Positions 48,801 to 60,100 of a stretch of 64,000 bases of DNA are shown here, piece after piece. The notes under the pieces were generated by a model. That model did no database searches and was not told the DNA's origin. It saw only the letters and a program-made list of their open reading frames with translations. Position 1 is the stretch's first letter. Each line of letters opens with the position of its first letter. Position numbers and translations under genes: made by a program. The DNA is from Naganishia liquefaciens (Eukaryota > Basidiomycota > Tremellomycetes > Filobasidiales > Filobasidiaceae), in assembly GCA_013423385.1 (NCBI GenBank), contig BLZA01000009.1, positions 1,099,698-1,163,697 of the forward strand. Reading direction: 5' to 3'.

Positions 48801-49174
48801 GTGCCGTCCTGGTGGGATCAGGGAGCATTGGCACAACCTCAACGTCGACTTCTACCGCGACCCCTTCTTCGAGCGTGACCAAATTCTGTCCGTCCGCGAA
48901 CGGCACCGTTGTCGCCGACCCGAACGGATTCAACTATACGGTCCGCTGCAGTTCGGATAGCACGGTCAATTCGTACAAAAGCGCGCCAGCAACGTCTTCC
49001 TACCTCGATTGCATGACCGCGTGTGACGCCGACTACGTCAACAACTGCACGGGTGCGGTATACGTGGGGCGTGCAGGAGGCGCTGGAGCCGGGACCTGTT
49101 ATCTGAAGCGCATCATGGGAGACTACTCTGTAGCGGGCGCTGACCTCATAGCCATTTCGCGGGCTGTCAACTAG
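45824..49174 (+). CDS. Secreted alpha/beta hydrolase with two WSC and four PAN-like repeats
   Basis: Predicted 1100-residue secreted protein. The start at 45824 gives a clean signal peptide (MFSPLVSTVCLGLAFLLPSS); the upstream in-frame Met at 45758 would bury it. One intron (47198-47245, GTATGT...GTAG) is phase 0. Residues about 20-390 form an alpha/beta hydrolase with the oxyanion region IIIHGLNRDPGTY, nucleophile elbow GGHSLGAQA and a likely Asp/His pair near CDTIDYVNTGHDAG. Two WSC domains follow, the first beginning YSGCWTDSASGSRSL and continuing CFCGTAFSP, the second beginning YQCMTEATSGRALS and continuing CYCGSYFNS. Four repeats of 118-120 residues then start at 47819, 48173, 48533 and 48887. 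Each has CP..N/D..., a YTI/V.CSSDSS motif, SYLDCM.ACD and GTCYLKSG, resembling PAN/apple-type modules. WSC and PAN-like modules suggest binding to glucan or other wall polymers; substrate is unknown. Confidence 0.85.
47819..49170 (+). repeat. Four in-frame PAN-like protein repeats
   Basis: Tandem coding repeats starting at nt 47819, 48173, 48533 and 48887 (period 354-360 nt). Each unit shares CSSDSST or a variant, DCM.ACD and CYLKSG. Repeats 2 and 3 are the most alike, so they are probably the most recent duplication. Separated by Ser/Thr/Pro linkers. Confidence 0.85.
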
Positions 49175-49523
49175 CGCGGCCAACATTATCCTTTTACACA
49201 TGCTCGTTCATTTTCCTATTTGACATTGTTGTACGGGGGTATATGCTGTTTGAAACACGAAGCGTTTGACTGTCTTAACTCTGTTCCAAGACTTGGGCGC
49301 AAAAGGCTGCCATTATTGATGGGAGTCCAGGTCAACTTGCCCCAAATTTCGGTTGCCGGAACATCCATCTGCGGTGTTACCGAAGCGGCAGGATACTTTG
49401 CCCCCCCCCCTAGGTCCCCTCAACCTTTAGACTCCCCAAAAGATGTGATGGAGGGCTATGTATCGCATCAACAGAAATCATACAACGTTGATCCTCTTCT
49501 TCGAGCCCGGAGCCCAATCGACT
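49175..49523. other. Convergent intergenic gap
   Basis: About 350 nt between convergent genes (hydrolase plus strand, SART1 minus strand). It contains a C-run at about 49401-49410 and no supported gene. Confidence 0.5.
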
Positions 49524-52401
49524 CTAACCCAGAACCTTGGGCCCCGAGGGCTGTGACTTCTTCGGGCCCTTGTTTGAGCCCGCTTGACCTTTCTTACGGT
49601 TCCCGGAGGGACCCGACCCGATGCTGTTCCCATCTTCCGCTGGCGGTACGTATCTAGGGAGCGTCGTCAGCACGAGGGATCCGCACTCGTTGTTGTGACT
49701 TACGATCTGTTTCCGACCGACAACGTCATGAATGCCTCTCCCGTCTTCTCCTGTCGTCTATTGAACGCATCAATCATGCCCGATGGCGTGTCCGACATGG
49801 CCATTGCCATTCGTTTACGCTCGTCTTCCAGCTTTTGCATTCTCTTCTCCGTCTTCATTCGGCCAGAGGTCTTGCCGCTGCAGAGAAAAGGCGATCAGGC
49901 CGAGCGATGAAGTAGCCGATTGCTGGACTTACTGGAACTTGTGTGACAGAGACTTCCATGCCTCCTTCGGTGTCATTTCTGGAACGACCCGTTAGCAGAC
50001 GGTACACCGATATCGTGCGCGGGGGACTCACCTCTTCCAAACTCATCCGTGTATTTAATGTCGACGTCCGGCTTGTAACTCTTGTACGACTCGAGGGCCT
50101 CGCGCGCCTCTTGCTGCTCACGCATCTTGTTCTCCCATTCCCTCTGCGCCTGATCCTTCTGTGGACCGCCCCGAGCCTTGATTTTTTCGAGCTCGCGCTT
50201 GGCCATCCGTCGACGATGATCCGCAAGCCAGAGGTCTTTTTCCCTTTGAACGCGTTCACGCTCGGCGTCCTGCACCGACAGTGAGCCGAGAGCGCCTTGC
50301 TGTCGCAGCATAGCGAGGACTCCACCAACGCCGCCCGATACGGTCGGCTCGGGTTTCGTGACGAACTGAAGACGGATGAGCCATGGCTTCCACAGACGGC
50401 GAAGACAACTCACCTCGTCATCCTCCTTCTTGACATTGTCCGAATCGCGCAGCTCTGCATCCATCTTGATTCGCATCTCCTCCAGTGAGAGACCCTGGCG
50501 GAGCGCCATCTCGGCGAGCGCCTCATCCTCGTCATCGTCTCCCTCGGCGTGCGCCATCTCTACATCGTATCCTCCGAGCGGCTCATCCTCTCTTTCAATC
50601 TTGACGACCACGGGCTTGGCCTCTTCCGGCTCCTGCTTGACGACCGTCGCGGTGCCTGCGGGTATCGACGCCGCACGCGTCTCGCGCGGCTCGCGCTTGA
50701 CCTGGAGCGCCTCGAGGGTAACGTTGCGCACAAACTCGGACGTGTCGTCGAATGTGATTGCACTCTCCTCGTCCGCCGGGGCGTTCTCTTGCTCTGTCTG
50801 ATGCGAAGCCACGACTGCATGCTCACTGATCAGCAGAGATCGCCCGCGAGCATGTCTCTTCGACTCACCTCGGCTAGCAATGTCTTCTGGACGGATCTTT
50901 GGCCGTTTGGTGGCTTGCCGGCGTTGCCTCGCGAGCGCCATCTGGAGATCATCGTCGTCGATAAGATTGTCGTCGATTTCTCGGTTCAGCTGTGCCGGCT
51001 TCATATCGACGTCGCCGTCGCCGTCGCCATCGCCGTCGGCGATCCCGGTCTCGCCTTCTCCAACGTCGGCCTTTCGTGTCGATCGCTTGACTTTCTTTTT
51101 CTGTGAATGTGGAATGTGGGGATGAGCGACCATGTCCGATGGGAACTGTGATCATGATCAGCGCACCTTTTTCTTGAACGTCGTGTCCTCGGCCGCGTAA
51201 TCCGAGACGTCAAAGTTTTCTGAAAGTCGACGTGAGTACCATGACGACCGCCATTGATCTTTTCGCGACGTACTCGTGTAATCCATATTCATCAATTGCT
51301 TATTGACGCCCAAATTGATCGTCTCATCGCCCTCGTCGAGCTTGTCCACCCTGGCGCGCTTTCTCTCGCCGCGTCCGCCGAGCCTGAAGCCTTCCCCGCC
51401 GGCGCCATTCATGATGAAATCATCGTCATCATACTTTGCCAGCACGCTCTTTTTCTTCCCGACCCCGGCATCCCCGTCCTCAAACTCGTCGTCGTCATAC
51501 CCCGTATACTGGGCTTTTGCCTTTTTCTTACGCTCCCTCGCCCGTCGCTGCGCCTCGACGTCGGCGAGATTGACGTTTTGGAGTTCATCTTCGGCGTCGC
51601 CGTCGAGGATTCGGTTATCCTTGAGCGTCAGGATGACTTCTTGGCCTTCCTCGAAGGCGTCTTCGTCGTGGGCGACCTTGAGTCCGGAGAGGTCGTCTGG
51701 GGGAGGCGCAAGGAATATATGTTTCGGTCAATGTAGATCGTCGCCCCCCCCCGTACTCGTACTCGTACTCACCTTCGTCATACACGGCTCGATCCCGCTC
51801 CGCCTGTTCGGCCTCTCGCTGCCTCGCCAACGCGATCTCGCGCGCACGCTGCTTTTGCATTTTTTTGCTCTTCTTGACCCACGCGGCCATGGACTCTGCG
51901 TCCTCGTCCGGTGCGGCATCGCCCAGCGTGGATCCTTGGAGTTTGGCGTTGAGCGCACGTTGGTTTTTGGCCTTGGCGATCTTTTCGCGGGTCTCTCTGG
52001 GGGGAAAGGCGGGGTGCGGGGTGTCAGTGGTGCGGAACGGTCGGAAGGGGTGCACACAGAGAGATGATGTCGCAGTCTCGCTCCCTCACGTCGCCGACCC
52101 TCATATCCAGCCTGCGCCGCGTCCGGCGTCATACCCTCCCCTCCCCTCGCAGTCCCCGACCCGCAGCCCGCAGCGCCCACCACGAGCAGTCCTCTGGCAA
52201 TGAACACACTCACCTTTCCCTCCTCTCCCTCGCCTCCTTGTCCATCCGCTCCTGGAAATTCCTCGCAGCGACAACATCCGGATCCTCGACTGCCTCTGCC
52301 TCTGCCTCTGCTCCGACCTGCGCGACGCCCCCGATGGGCTTGAGTCCGAGCTCTGCTCTAATGCGGTTTGTCTCTTCGAGCGTGATCGCCTCGGACGACA
52401 T
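49524..52401 (-). CDS. SNU66: SART1/Snu66, U4/U6.U5 tri-snRNP protein
   Basis: Predicted tri-snRNP-associated splicing factor of the SART-1 family. The start at 52401 gives MSSEAITLEETNRIRAELGL, the conserved SART1 N-terminus; LGLKPI follows. The body is highly charged, with Arg/Glu/Lys-rich coiled segments (RNFQERMDKEARERRE, REREAEQAERDR), then GFRLGGRGERKRARVD and DSDNVKKEDDE. The C-terminal part has WENKMREQQEAREAL, followed by FQKAWKSLSHKF and GRMKTEKRMQKLED, the SART1 C-terminal signature ending with SDTPSG and LSVGNR. It closes QPSGPKVLG with TAG at 49524. Roughly eight short introns. The gene lies head-to-head with SMN, 275 nt apart. Confidence 0.88.
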
Positions 52402-52676
52402 GATTGCTGGCGAGTCGTGAGTGCGGTGCGGTGGGTCGGTCGGGTTGATGTTGTCGAGAGTCGCCACTGATTTCGTTGTTTCGCTCGCTCGCTCGCTCGA
52501 TTGCGTGTTGGCGCGCGCGCGCGCGCGTTTAATGGTGGAGCGCGGTATTTGCCTGGGGTGCGCGCTCGCGCGGAAAAAGGCGGCGGTCAAGCAGCGCAGG
52601 CGAGGACAAGTCGATGTCGTGGGGGTCGATACATTCTACCCTACCCTGCCCTGCCCCCCGACCCTGCCCACCCACC
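52402..52676. promoter_or_regulatory. Bidirectional promoter, SART1 and SMN
   Basis: A 275-nt interval between two divergent starts. It contains a TCGC repeat at 52481-52499 and an alternating GC run at 52511-52527, followed by pyrimidine-rich CCCTACCCTGCCCTGCC-type sequence just before the SMN start. Both genes act in spliceosome assembly, so shared control is plausible. Confidence 0.6.
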
Positions 52677-53768
52677 ATGTCCGACCTCGGCTCAGACGAC
52701 CTCGAGGCATACGCCGAACGCACGGGCATCCCCCTCGCGGCGCCCGCTGCCGCTGCCGTCGTCGGCGAGGCCATCACGCTCGATCTGGGATCCGGCAGTG
52801 CCGCGTGGGACGATAGCGAACTCGTGAATGCATGGGACGCCGCGGCCGAAGAGTTCAAGGTGGGCACTCGCGCGTGGGCCTGCTGGGAAAGACTGGGCTA
52901 ACCCCGGGATGGCAGCTGCATAACCCGGGTCCGGGCACATGGCTCGACAAGGCGACGGCGGCGCTCGCGGTGGGCAGACCGCTCCCGGGAGCGCAACACG
53001 GCGAATCAAAGTAGGCCAAGCCGTTTGGGGCTTGCCATTCCCCTGCCCCCTTCATCGCGAGACTGATCTGACCCAAGTATTATTCGCACTAGGTGGTATA
53101 CGGAAACCCGGCCCGCAAGGCCCACAGCTGTGAATCCGTACGCCCAGCCGTCCTCGTCCCACCGCGGTGGCGGCGGCGGCGGCGGCGGCGGCGCATACAC
53201 CGAACCGCCCGCACAGCGCAAAAAGTCAACCGTCAAGTCCAACCTCAAGCGGAAACGGAAGCGAGAGTCCCAGATGGCGGCGCAGGCGGTGCAGGCGCAG
53301 GACGATGAGGATCGGTCCGTCGACATGTCGCTCGATGAAGAGACGGTCGGGGAGGTGGTGACCCGGGACGTGCCCGCCTCGCCGGCGTACACACCCAATT
53401 CACCGACCTTGTATTCCTCGACGACGACACCCGCGGGGCCGGCACTCCCCTCGTACCTCGCCGCCGGCACGATCACCAATCCCTACCTCCGTCAACCCGA
53501 ACCTACCCACCAGCCCGCACCGCCCGCACCGCCCGCACCGCCCGCCACCGCCACTGCCACGCCCACGCCCACGGCCTACCCGCCCACAATATCCGGCATC
53601 TATCCTTCCATGGGCAGCACCTCGAATGCCGCTCCCCTCACGCGCGAAGAGGCAACGACGCGGGCCGTCAATGCGCAGTGGTGGGCCGGGTATTGGTTTG
53701 CGATGAGCGAAGTCATGCCGAGTGTCGCGCAGGTCGAGCAGACGCAGCAGCAAGGCTTGCAGCGGTGA
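52677..53768 (+). CDS. SMN1: Survival motor neuron (SMN) protein
   Basis: Predicted SMN of the complex that loads Sm rings on snRNAs. Exons 52677-52859, 52916-53010 and 53093-53768 join in frame for 317 residues. The N-terminal AWDDSELVNAWDAAAEEFK is the Gemin2-binding helix, followed by LHNPGPGTWLDKA, also typical. A poly-Gly run (53166-53193), a Lys/Arg-rich segment and long Pro/Thr/Ala-rich stretches follow. No Tudor domain is visible, as in fission yeast and other fungal SMNs. The end AVNAQWWAGYWFAMSE resembles the YG-box oligomerisation helix. Identification rests on both ends agreeing with SMN; the middle is uninformative. Confidence 0.85.
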
Positions 53769-54122
53769 TGTTACGGTGCGAGGTTGGACAAAACGAAAAG
53801 GCTCGGACAGGCTCTGCTGGCGAAGCCAAGGGGGTCGCGCGGTGCCGTTCGAGCCGCAAGGATTGGGCTCTCTGCAAGGGCTCTACGAGGCACTAGTGGA
53901 TGATGCAAATCGCCATGCATAGCCCGAGGTATCATCGCCCAGTCCACCACCACTCGTCAAAATTCGCTCAGCCGACAACCCACGACAAGAAAGCTTGTCA
54001 TCAGCTCAGATACAGGACTGCCAGCAAACAGTCCCGATGGTGGGACCATATCGTAACACTTGTAGAATGTATTGCCATGCGCCATCTAATGACAACAATC
54101 CGTCTGCCTCTCCACCTTCATA
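53769..54122. other. Convergent gap SMN/HEL2
   Basis: About 350 nt between the ends of two convergent genes. No supported coding frame. Confidence 0.5.
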
Positions 54123-57087
54123 CTACCGGCCACTCGCAGAAACAGTAAACAGCGTCTGCTTCTTGGCCTTTTTCTTGCCACCCCCGCCGCCGGCCTGAAC
54201 CTGACCCTGACCCTGACCGCTCTGCCCATTCGATGCGACCTCGGACGCCTCGGCAGGCGGTGTCGTCGCGCCCCACCCGACAGGCGATGTCTGGCCGTCT
54301 CCCCGCATCCGCGAAATCAGCTGCGCCGTATCCGACTTGCCGAACAACGCCTGCCGCTCCGCCGATGTCAGTCCGCTCCCACCGCTCGTCGACGGCAACC
54401 CGGGGAAAGCTGCAGCCGAAGGCGGCTTGGGCGCCTTTTTCTGACCATTGGCGCTCGTGGTCGAATAGTTGACGGAACGCGGGACAGGCGCGACGGGAAC
54501 GGCCGATGTCTGCAGCGACGGGAAGCCAGACTTGGCCGCCGGTGTCGGTGTTCTTCCTGCCCATGGCGTTGCACTGGCACCCGACGCCTTGACAGCTTTG
54601 CCGGCGCCCAGGGCAGGGAACGCGGGCGTGGCGCCGGGCACTTTGCGTCCGCCCGGACCGGTCGATATTGGTCGGTTGACGGGCGCAGACGCTGCAGCGC
54701 GCTCGACGCGATCCCAGATGGCATTGTTGTTGGATCCCGGCTGCGTCACCCGCTTGGCAGAGAGAATCCTGCCCGAGGTGATCCCTGCGAATTCCGTGCC
54801 GACTCCCGTCGGTCCGTCGCCGAGTGTCGGGAATTCATTGCGTCGCTGAAAGATTCCGCATCAGAGCTGACCGATAAACCCTTCGCAAGACTTACATCAA
54901 TTTTGAACTCGTTGATGGCCTCGAGTACACTCTTTTGCTTTTCGGCGTCACTGGCAAACAGCCCCGCCACGTCCTTGGCGATTCTGACCGTGCTCTCCTG
55001 ATCGCTGTTCAACACGCTGTATATCGTGTAAATCATATCCCTCGCCGGTGCCTCGTTGCTCTTGAATGCGCGAACGGAATTCCGGAAGGCTGCCATCTTG
55101 GGTTCGGAATAGTCTACCATCGTCATGACGAGATCCATCAGTCGCGCGTGTTGTGCCGCGACCGCCGCGTCAGGCGCCTCGGCAGCAGGCTGTGCGCTGC
55201 CGCTTGAAGGTCCACCGACCTGCCTATTCTCCGTAAGCTGTCGCTCAAACTTGCGCCGTGCTTCACGATCGTTTGGTGGTTGTGGTAGTTGTTGTGCCTG
55301 AGGTGCCGCGTGTCGTCCCCCACGTGGAGCTCGGCTGAACTGCTCGCTCGTCTCGCCGTGCGATCTGTTGAGTTGAGCGTTGGCACGACGTTGCGCAGCC
55401 GTGGGTTCGGGCGGAATAAACGAGTCCTCCGGGCCAAAGTGAATAAAGCCAACGTCAATCTGTCGTGCACGATGGCGGTCCTTGGAGTTCATTTTCGCTC
55501 CGTGCTTTCGGGAGACGACGTTAGTGATGCCTACAGAGGATAGTGCGCGCGACTCACTTCGGCGACTTGATGGGCCTTCAGGTCGACTTCGCTGCCAAAC
55601 ACGACAAACTTTTTGTCCAGACAGATCTGTTCCGTACACGGGAAATGGGAATGGCTGGAGCGGTGTCAGCATAAGAGGGCGCCGAGCCAATGTTGTGCTT
55701 ACTTGAAATGTGCTTCCTGCAGAGACCATTTGTCTCGCTCATTAGTTCTCCTCCAATCAAGCTATCACCAGCATCCTCACCAATTTCGGGTAATCCCTAA
55801 AGCTGCAACGAGACATTGTCAGCTCGCTTCGCTTGACGACTTGCGAAACCTACTAGACATCCCGCTGTCCTTGATCCTTGCACACGAAACACTCCTCGTG
55901 CTTGTTCCGCATATGCTTGAACAGCTCGTCGGCGCCAAAGAATGCTTCATGACAGAACTGCCGGGGCCAACAATCAGAAAGGCACATTGTCTGACAGGAG
56001 AGTTCGGGCTTACCTCGCACATCGGATGTGGTGCACCCCAGGACGCAACCATCTGCTCCTCTGCCTTATTTCGTGGCCTTGGACGATGACCCCGGGAGAT
56101 TCTTGACGGATCGTGCAATCCCAGCAGATGCGGCGGGTATAGGACCTGCTCATGCGCGAATCGCGAAAGTTGGCGCCGACATAGATGACTATGCGCGCTC
56201 GGTCAGCTCGGATGACGGACCGAATTGGTATGAGCTTACCAGAGTACGGATCCGTGTACCGCAAGCGTGTGTTTTTCCAGACCATCCCAACCTGCAGCCA
56301 TGAACGAACAATTCGGCGATGGACAGTTGAATCGCAGCAAAAGCAACGTCGCTTCCATCTGATCGCGTCGAAAGCTTGAGCATTTCTTCGACCGCCGGCG
56401 AACCCCAACGCACCATTTCCGCATTCTCAAAGACGATTCCCAACTTGGCATCGCTGAATTCGTACGCCTTCATATCGAGCTGGCCTGGCGGGAGGTTGGA
56501 GTCGGGCGGGGTGGTCGGGAATGGAGTGTCGGCTGACGTCGTGAAGAGAAGCGAGGGGAGAACGGTCTGAACTGGAGTCAGAAGACGGGTCCGAGCGATC
56601 CGGGGAGACGGACCTTGCAGAAAGTGCAATCCAGTTTCCTGATTACAGGTCAGAAACCGCTTTGTTACGCGCCATGAGCTCGACTCACTTGTAAAACACT
56701 CTCAACCGGATGGCGCAAATGCTGCCAACGAGACTCAACGCCCGGCGCAACCCCCTTTTATCCGGTAATGTCACTCACTGGCACGTCGTATGTCCGCACA
56801 CGCCCACAGCAAAGTACGTGATCTTCTCTGCACAGATGAAGCACGTCTCCTCGTCTCCAACACTTGGCAGCGGCGGCGCTACCTTGCCCTCGTCATCCGT
56901 CGTCCCCTCTTCCTCCCCTTGGTCTTCATCACCATCGATTGCCAACCCATCCATTTCTTCCGCCGGCGCAATCACCTGCGCCTCGGGCTCTCCCTCTGTC
57001 TTGACCGTCTTGACATCCACGTCATGTGCGACCTTGGCGTGTACGGGACCGGGCGCGCGTACGTGACGGGGATGACGCTGATGCTGA

Positions 57088-57119
<32 letters not shown>

Positions 57120-57224
57120 GGAAGGTGCGGCATTCGCTGCAGTGCGATTCGCCGGGTTCGTGTTGGTCTCGGGATCAGCGTAAGAGGAGAGATCGCTGTT
57201 GAACGCTTGTCTTCGTCGTGCCAT
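54123..57224 (-). CDS. HEL2: Hel2/ZNF598, ribosome-collision E3 ubiquitin ligase
   Basis: Predicted RING ubiquitin ligase that recognises collided ribosomes and ubiquitinates 40S proteins in ribosome-associated quality control. The N-terminus MARRRQAFNSDLSSYADP precedes a poly-Gln run encoded at about 57091-57117. The RING domain is spread over exons: ETCFICAEKITYFAVGVCGH, TTC, then CALRLRVFYK, then LDCTFCK, close to the Hel2 pattern. Zinc-finger-like segments follow with CPSPNCSFMAAGWDGLEKH and HEECFVCKDQGC. The C-terminal half includes RHRARQIDVGFIHFGPEDSF, LMDLVMTMVDYSEPKM, NEFPTLGDGPTG and a Gly/Lys-rich end KKKAKKQTLFTVSASGR. Many short introns are inferred. Its 5' flank is 418 nt from a divergent unknown gene. 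Confidence 0.88.
57091..57118. repeat. CAG/CTG trinucleotide repeat in HEL2
   Basis: About nine CTG units on the plus strand, read as a poly-Gln tract in the minus-strand HEL2 N-terminus. Length polymorphism is likely between strains. Confidence 0.9.
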
Positions 57225-57642
57225 TGCGGTCGAGGCTATCTGTGGGGAATAGAACGGGCTGCATCAAACTGCCCACCCTCCAATCGACCTATTCTCGCTA
57301 TCATCACTGCCATGACGAAACCGCGCGCGCGCCGCTCCTTCGATCGCGCTTGACTCGATTCTGAGACACCCAAACAGCCAAAAGCGCATTCCCCCCCGAG
57401 GTTGCAGGCTTAAAAGGGCAGGCACAGCTAGCGTGAAGGAATCTTTGGCACTTGGTTGGTCTCTTCAGCTGCCGCACAACCATCAAATGGCTGCACACCT
57501 TTAGCGACATCTGAGCACCTTTGCGAGTCCTCTTGCAATATCAGTCGAACGATCGAGTCTCTCCACCGCACACCGTTCCGAGTAACCGCAGGCATCAACG
57601 GGTAGCCTTCACGGTATCCTCGACAGACAACTATACGACGAC
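57225..57642. promoter_or_regulatory. Divergent interval, HEL2 and unknown gene
   Basis: About 418 nt between two divergent starts, with no supported coding frame. It should contain both promoters; no motif stands out. Confidence 0.4.
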
Positions 57643-58137
57643 ATGAACCACAATTGCTTCCCCACCATCCTTCCTGATCTGCCCCGAGGCTATCAGATGG
57701 ATCTCTCCCAACCCTTCAGATTGGTAGCCCTTCCGGGCGCCGATCAACCCGACATTCCGATCTGCGAAAACTGCTGGTACAATGCGGCTACGACATATGA
57801 CATCGCCGACATGAGCACCCTCTCGGCCTGGATGGCGGTGAGTGACCAGGACTGGGAAGTGCTTCGTGGTCTTGGCAACGCGTTCCCGGTAGCTAACGCG
57901 AATAATCATGTATTATTTGATTTTCTGTACCCCCTTCATGTGCGCGAGAAACGAGCCGTGAGCTCGATTAGCAGGTTCGACAGATCCAGGCCCGTAGGGG
58001 CCAGAGGACTGTATAAGATTACAAACAGAGTGTACTACAGTATTCCTGGCAGGTTACACCCTGAAGGACCTGTACACCTTACCGAGGTGGCTGTCAAGGC
58101 GTATCCCGGAAGGGTAGACGCCTGCAACAGATTCTGA
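57643..58137 (+). CDS. Unknown 164-residue protein
   Basis: Single-exon open frame, MNHNCFPTILPDLPRGYQM to GRVDACNRF, without domain recognition. It carries ICENCWYNAATTYD with a Cys-X2-Cys and NHVLFDFLYPLHVREKR. No signal peptide or membrane helix. It stands at the border of the repeat-rich zone. Confidence is limited because only an unbroken frame supports it. Confidence 0.35.
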   Translation: MNHNCFPTILPDLPRGYQMDLSQPFRLVALPGADQPDIPICENCWYNAATTYDIADMSTLSAWMAVSDQDWEVLRGLGNAFPVANANNHVLFDFLYPLHVREKRAVSSISRFDRSRPVGARGLYKITNRVYYSIPGRLHPEGPVHLTEVAVKAYPGRVDACNRF

Positions 58138-58319
58138 CACATCGGTAATCATAATGGTGAACAAGACCCGAGCGCTAATCAGTGCCTGTGGGGTAAGCTG
58201 CCTCTGGCCGAGGGACAGTGTATCATTGACATGTACAATGCAGGAAGACTCGGAGTGTCGCGGGCAAGAAGTCAATATCTGTTAAGGACCAACCGTCCTT
58301 GGTCAGTTCAGACTGCAGC

Positions 58320-58545
58320 TCGACCTGACAATCGATAGCTGACAAGTCAAAAGACTGAGTTATGGTACAAGCCGAATCCGATGGTTCCAAGTAGTGGAAC
58401 TACGCAGTGGGTATGTAATGCTCACCTGTCTTAGCAACTGCCTAACTCATGCTTGAGCTTCAATGCGGATGACGTAAGGTTTGCAAAGCCTGAATCAGTG
58501 TACTGGACTTGCGCATCAACCAATAAGATCTAATTTCGCCACCTC
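58320..58545 (+). repeat. Diverged dispersed repeat, copy 1
   Basis: Resembles 60565-60785 and, in part, 63248-63350, all on the same strand. The shared core reads ACTACGCAGT..GTATGTAATG, then CTCACCTGTCTTAGC.ACTGCC, and further on GATGACGTAAGG.TTGCAAAGCC, ending AGATCTAATTT. Copies differ at many positions, so they are old. Confidence 0.7.
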
Positions 58546-59711
58546 CAACTATAAGATTACAAGTCAGTTTGGATCTGAGTATATAGCTATGTTAGTAGGC
58601 GATAATCCCTAGTCAGAGTCATTGTAAACCTCCTTAGTACGGGGCGCCAACTAACGGCCTTGTATGACTAAGCAGTGACCGATTGTGAGATCGGATGAGT
58701 CCGGCTTCTCTCGGAATATCCGGAAAAACAGGCACGTTCAACGATCTTCTACTTCGGTGTCAGAACTCAGACAATGACAAGTGCTAGAGTGGAGCTACTG
58801 AAGGGTTCACAATAGCGGGGCTGAAGACAAGGGAACAGTGATCGTGCGGTAATGTCACCTACGGCTAGCGAGACTGGCGATACGAGTTGTAAAGGCAAAG
58901 CAATGCTAAGCCAGTGACGCTTCTAGTTTGGGTGGCAAAGCGTGATTCAATAGAATGGGGTTCTACAGTACAAGTGATTTGAGCTTCATTATATAGACGT
59001 TGGGATCGGTGGCAAACTGAAGTCTGCACAAGGGAGCTCTTGATCTCTTCGAATTGAAACTGTCAATGCGAGAGCTGCAAAGGCTGCAAGTCGTCCCCTG
59101 GCAAATAGGGCAGATTTGGCCAACTAGATAGAAGTCAGCTAGCTGCAGGGAGCCCAAGAACCCTGTTGAGAAATGCATGTCACGGCAGAAGCTGCAAAGG
59201 CTGCAAGTTGTGCAATAACAGAATGGGCATAAGCAGACTTAGCTTGAAATGTGGAGGGGGATTCGGGCACTTGATGGCTCGTTTACCCCTTGTGGGGTGG
59301 AGCTCGCTGGCGAAGCTCGCAATGCGCGCGATGCGGGCGGCGGAAGCAACAGTGGCAGCCGCCGCGGGGCGAAACTTGACATTTAGTCTAGTAGCTGTAA
59401 GGTGAATGACGTCTACAGAGCAGCTCTTCAGCTGAGCTCGTAAGCGATACCGGATAAGCTAGAGTTTAGCTGAATTACAAGTACAAGTCACAAGAGATTA
59501 CAAGTGCAGAGCTAGCTAGAAAGGATCTTTTGTACTCAGTTTATTTTTTCAGCTACTGTACAACAGTCTGGTAATTCCATTTCCCAATCCTCCTTTGTCC
59601 TGCTGGTCCTACTCGTTGTCCAAGTGAGCGAACATCTCGAGAAGAGGGGCGAGAGGGGCGTGCTGGCCTTCAGCAAGAGCTGGCTAGCAGCGTTAGTCCT
59701 CTTACAGTACA

Positions 59712-59855
59712 CTTATTACTTGAAGACAGGATCTTTCAATACCGGAAGTGGAAGAAGAGGGTAGCTAATCCTGAGAAAGTCTTGCACTCAAGGCAGCTTC
59801 GTAATTGAAAGGAAATCAAAGGGTGAATCATAAGACATGAGGCTATTACAAAAGG
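59712..59855 (-). repeat. Inverted repeat, left arm
   Basis: Its reverse complement aligns with 60350-60495. The best part, about 36 nt (CCTTGAGTGCAAGACTTTCT followed by CAGGATTAGCTACCCT), is identical between arms, and matching TTGTAATAGCC and CACCCTTTGATT words lie further out. Arms are separated by about 500 nt. Confidence 0.75.
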
Positions 59856-60100
59856 ACAGAAGGCCCGCGACAGGAAGCGGGGGAGCATTTTGTAATACTT
59901 GCGACCTTTGTAAGGAGACGACCCTACACATCTATAGTACTCGGTGGTCTGGGCTGTCTGGGCTCAACATCCCAGTTGTAGTTAGTGCCAGTAGCTCTAT
60001 TCATTTATCGCTCCTAGACATTTACCTGCTGGTTTCCGGACCACTAGCTAAATGATGTGTCTTCTGGCTGAGTCAATATGAACTTGCGATTAGCAAGCCA

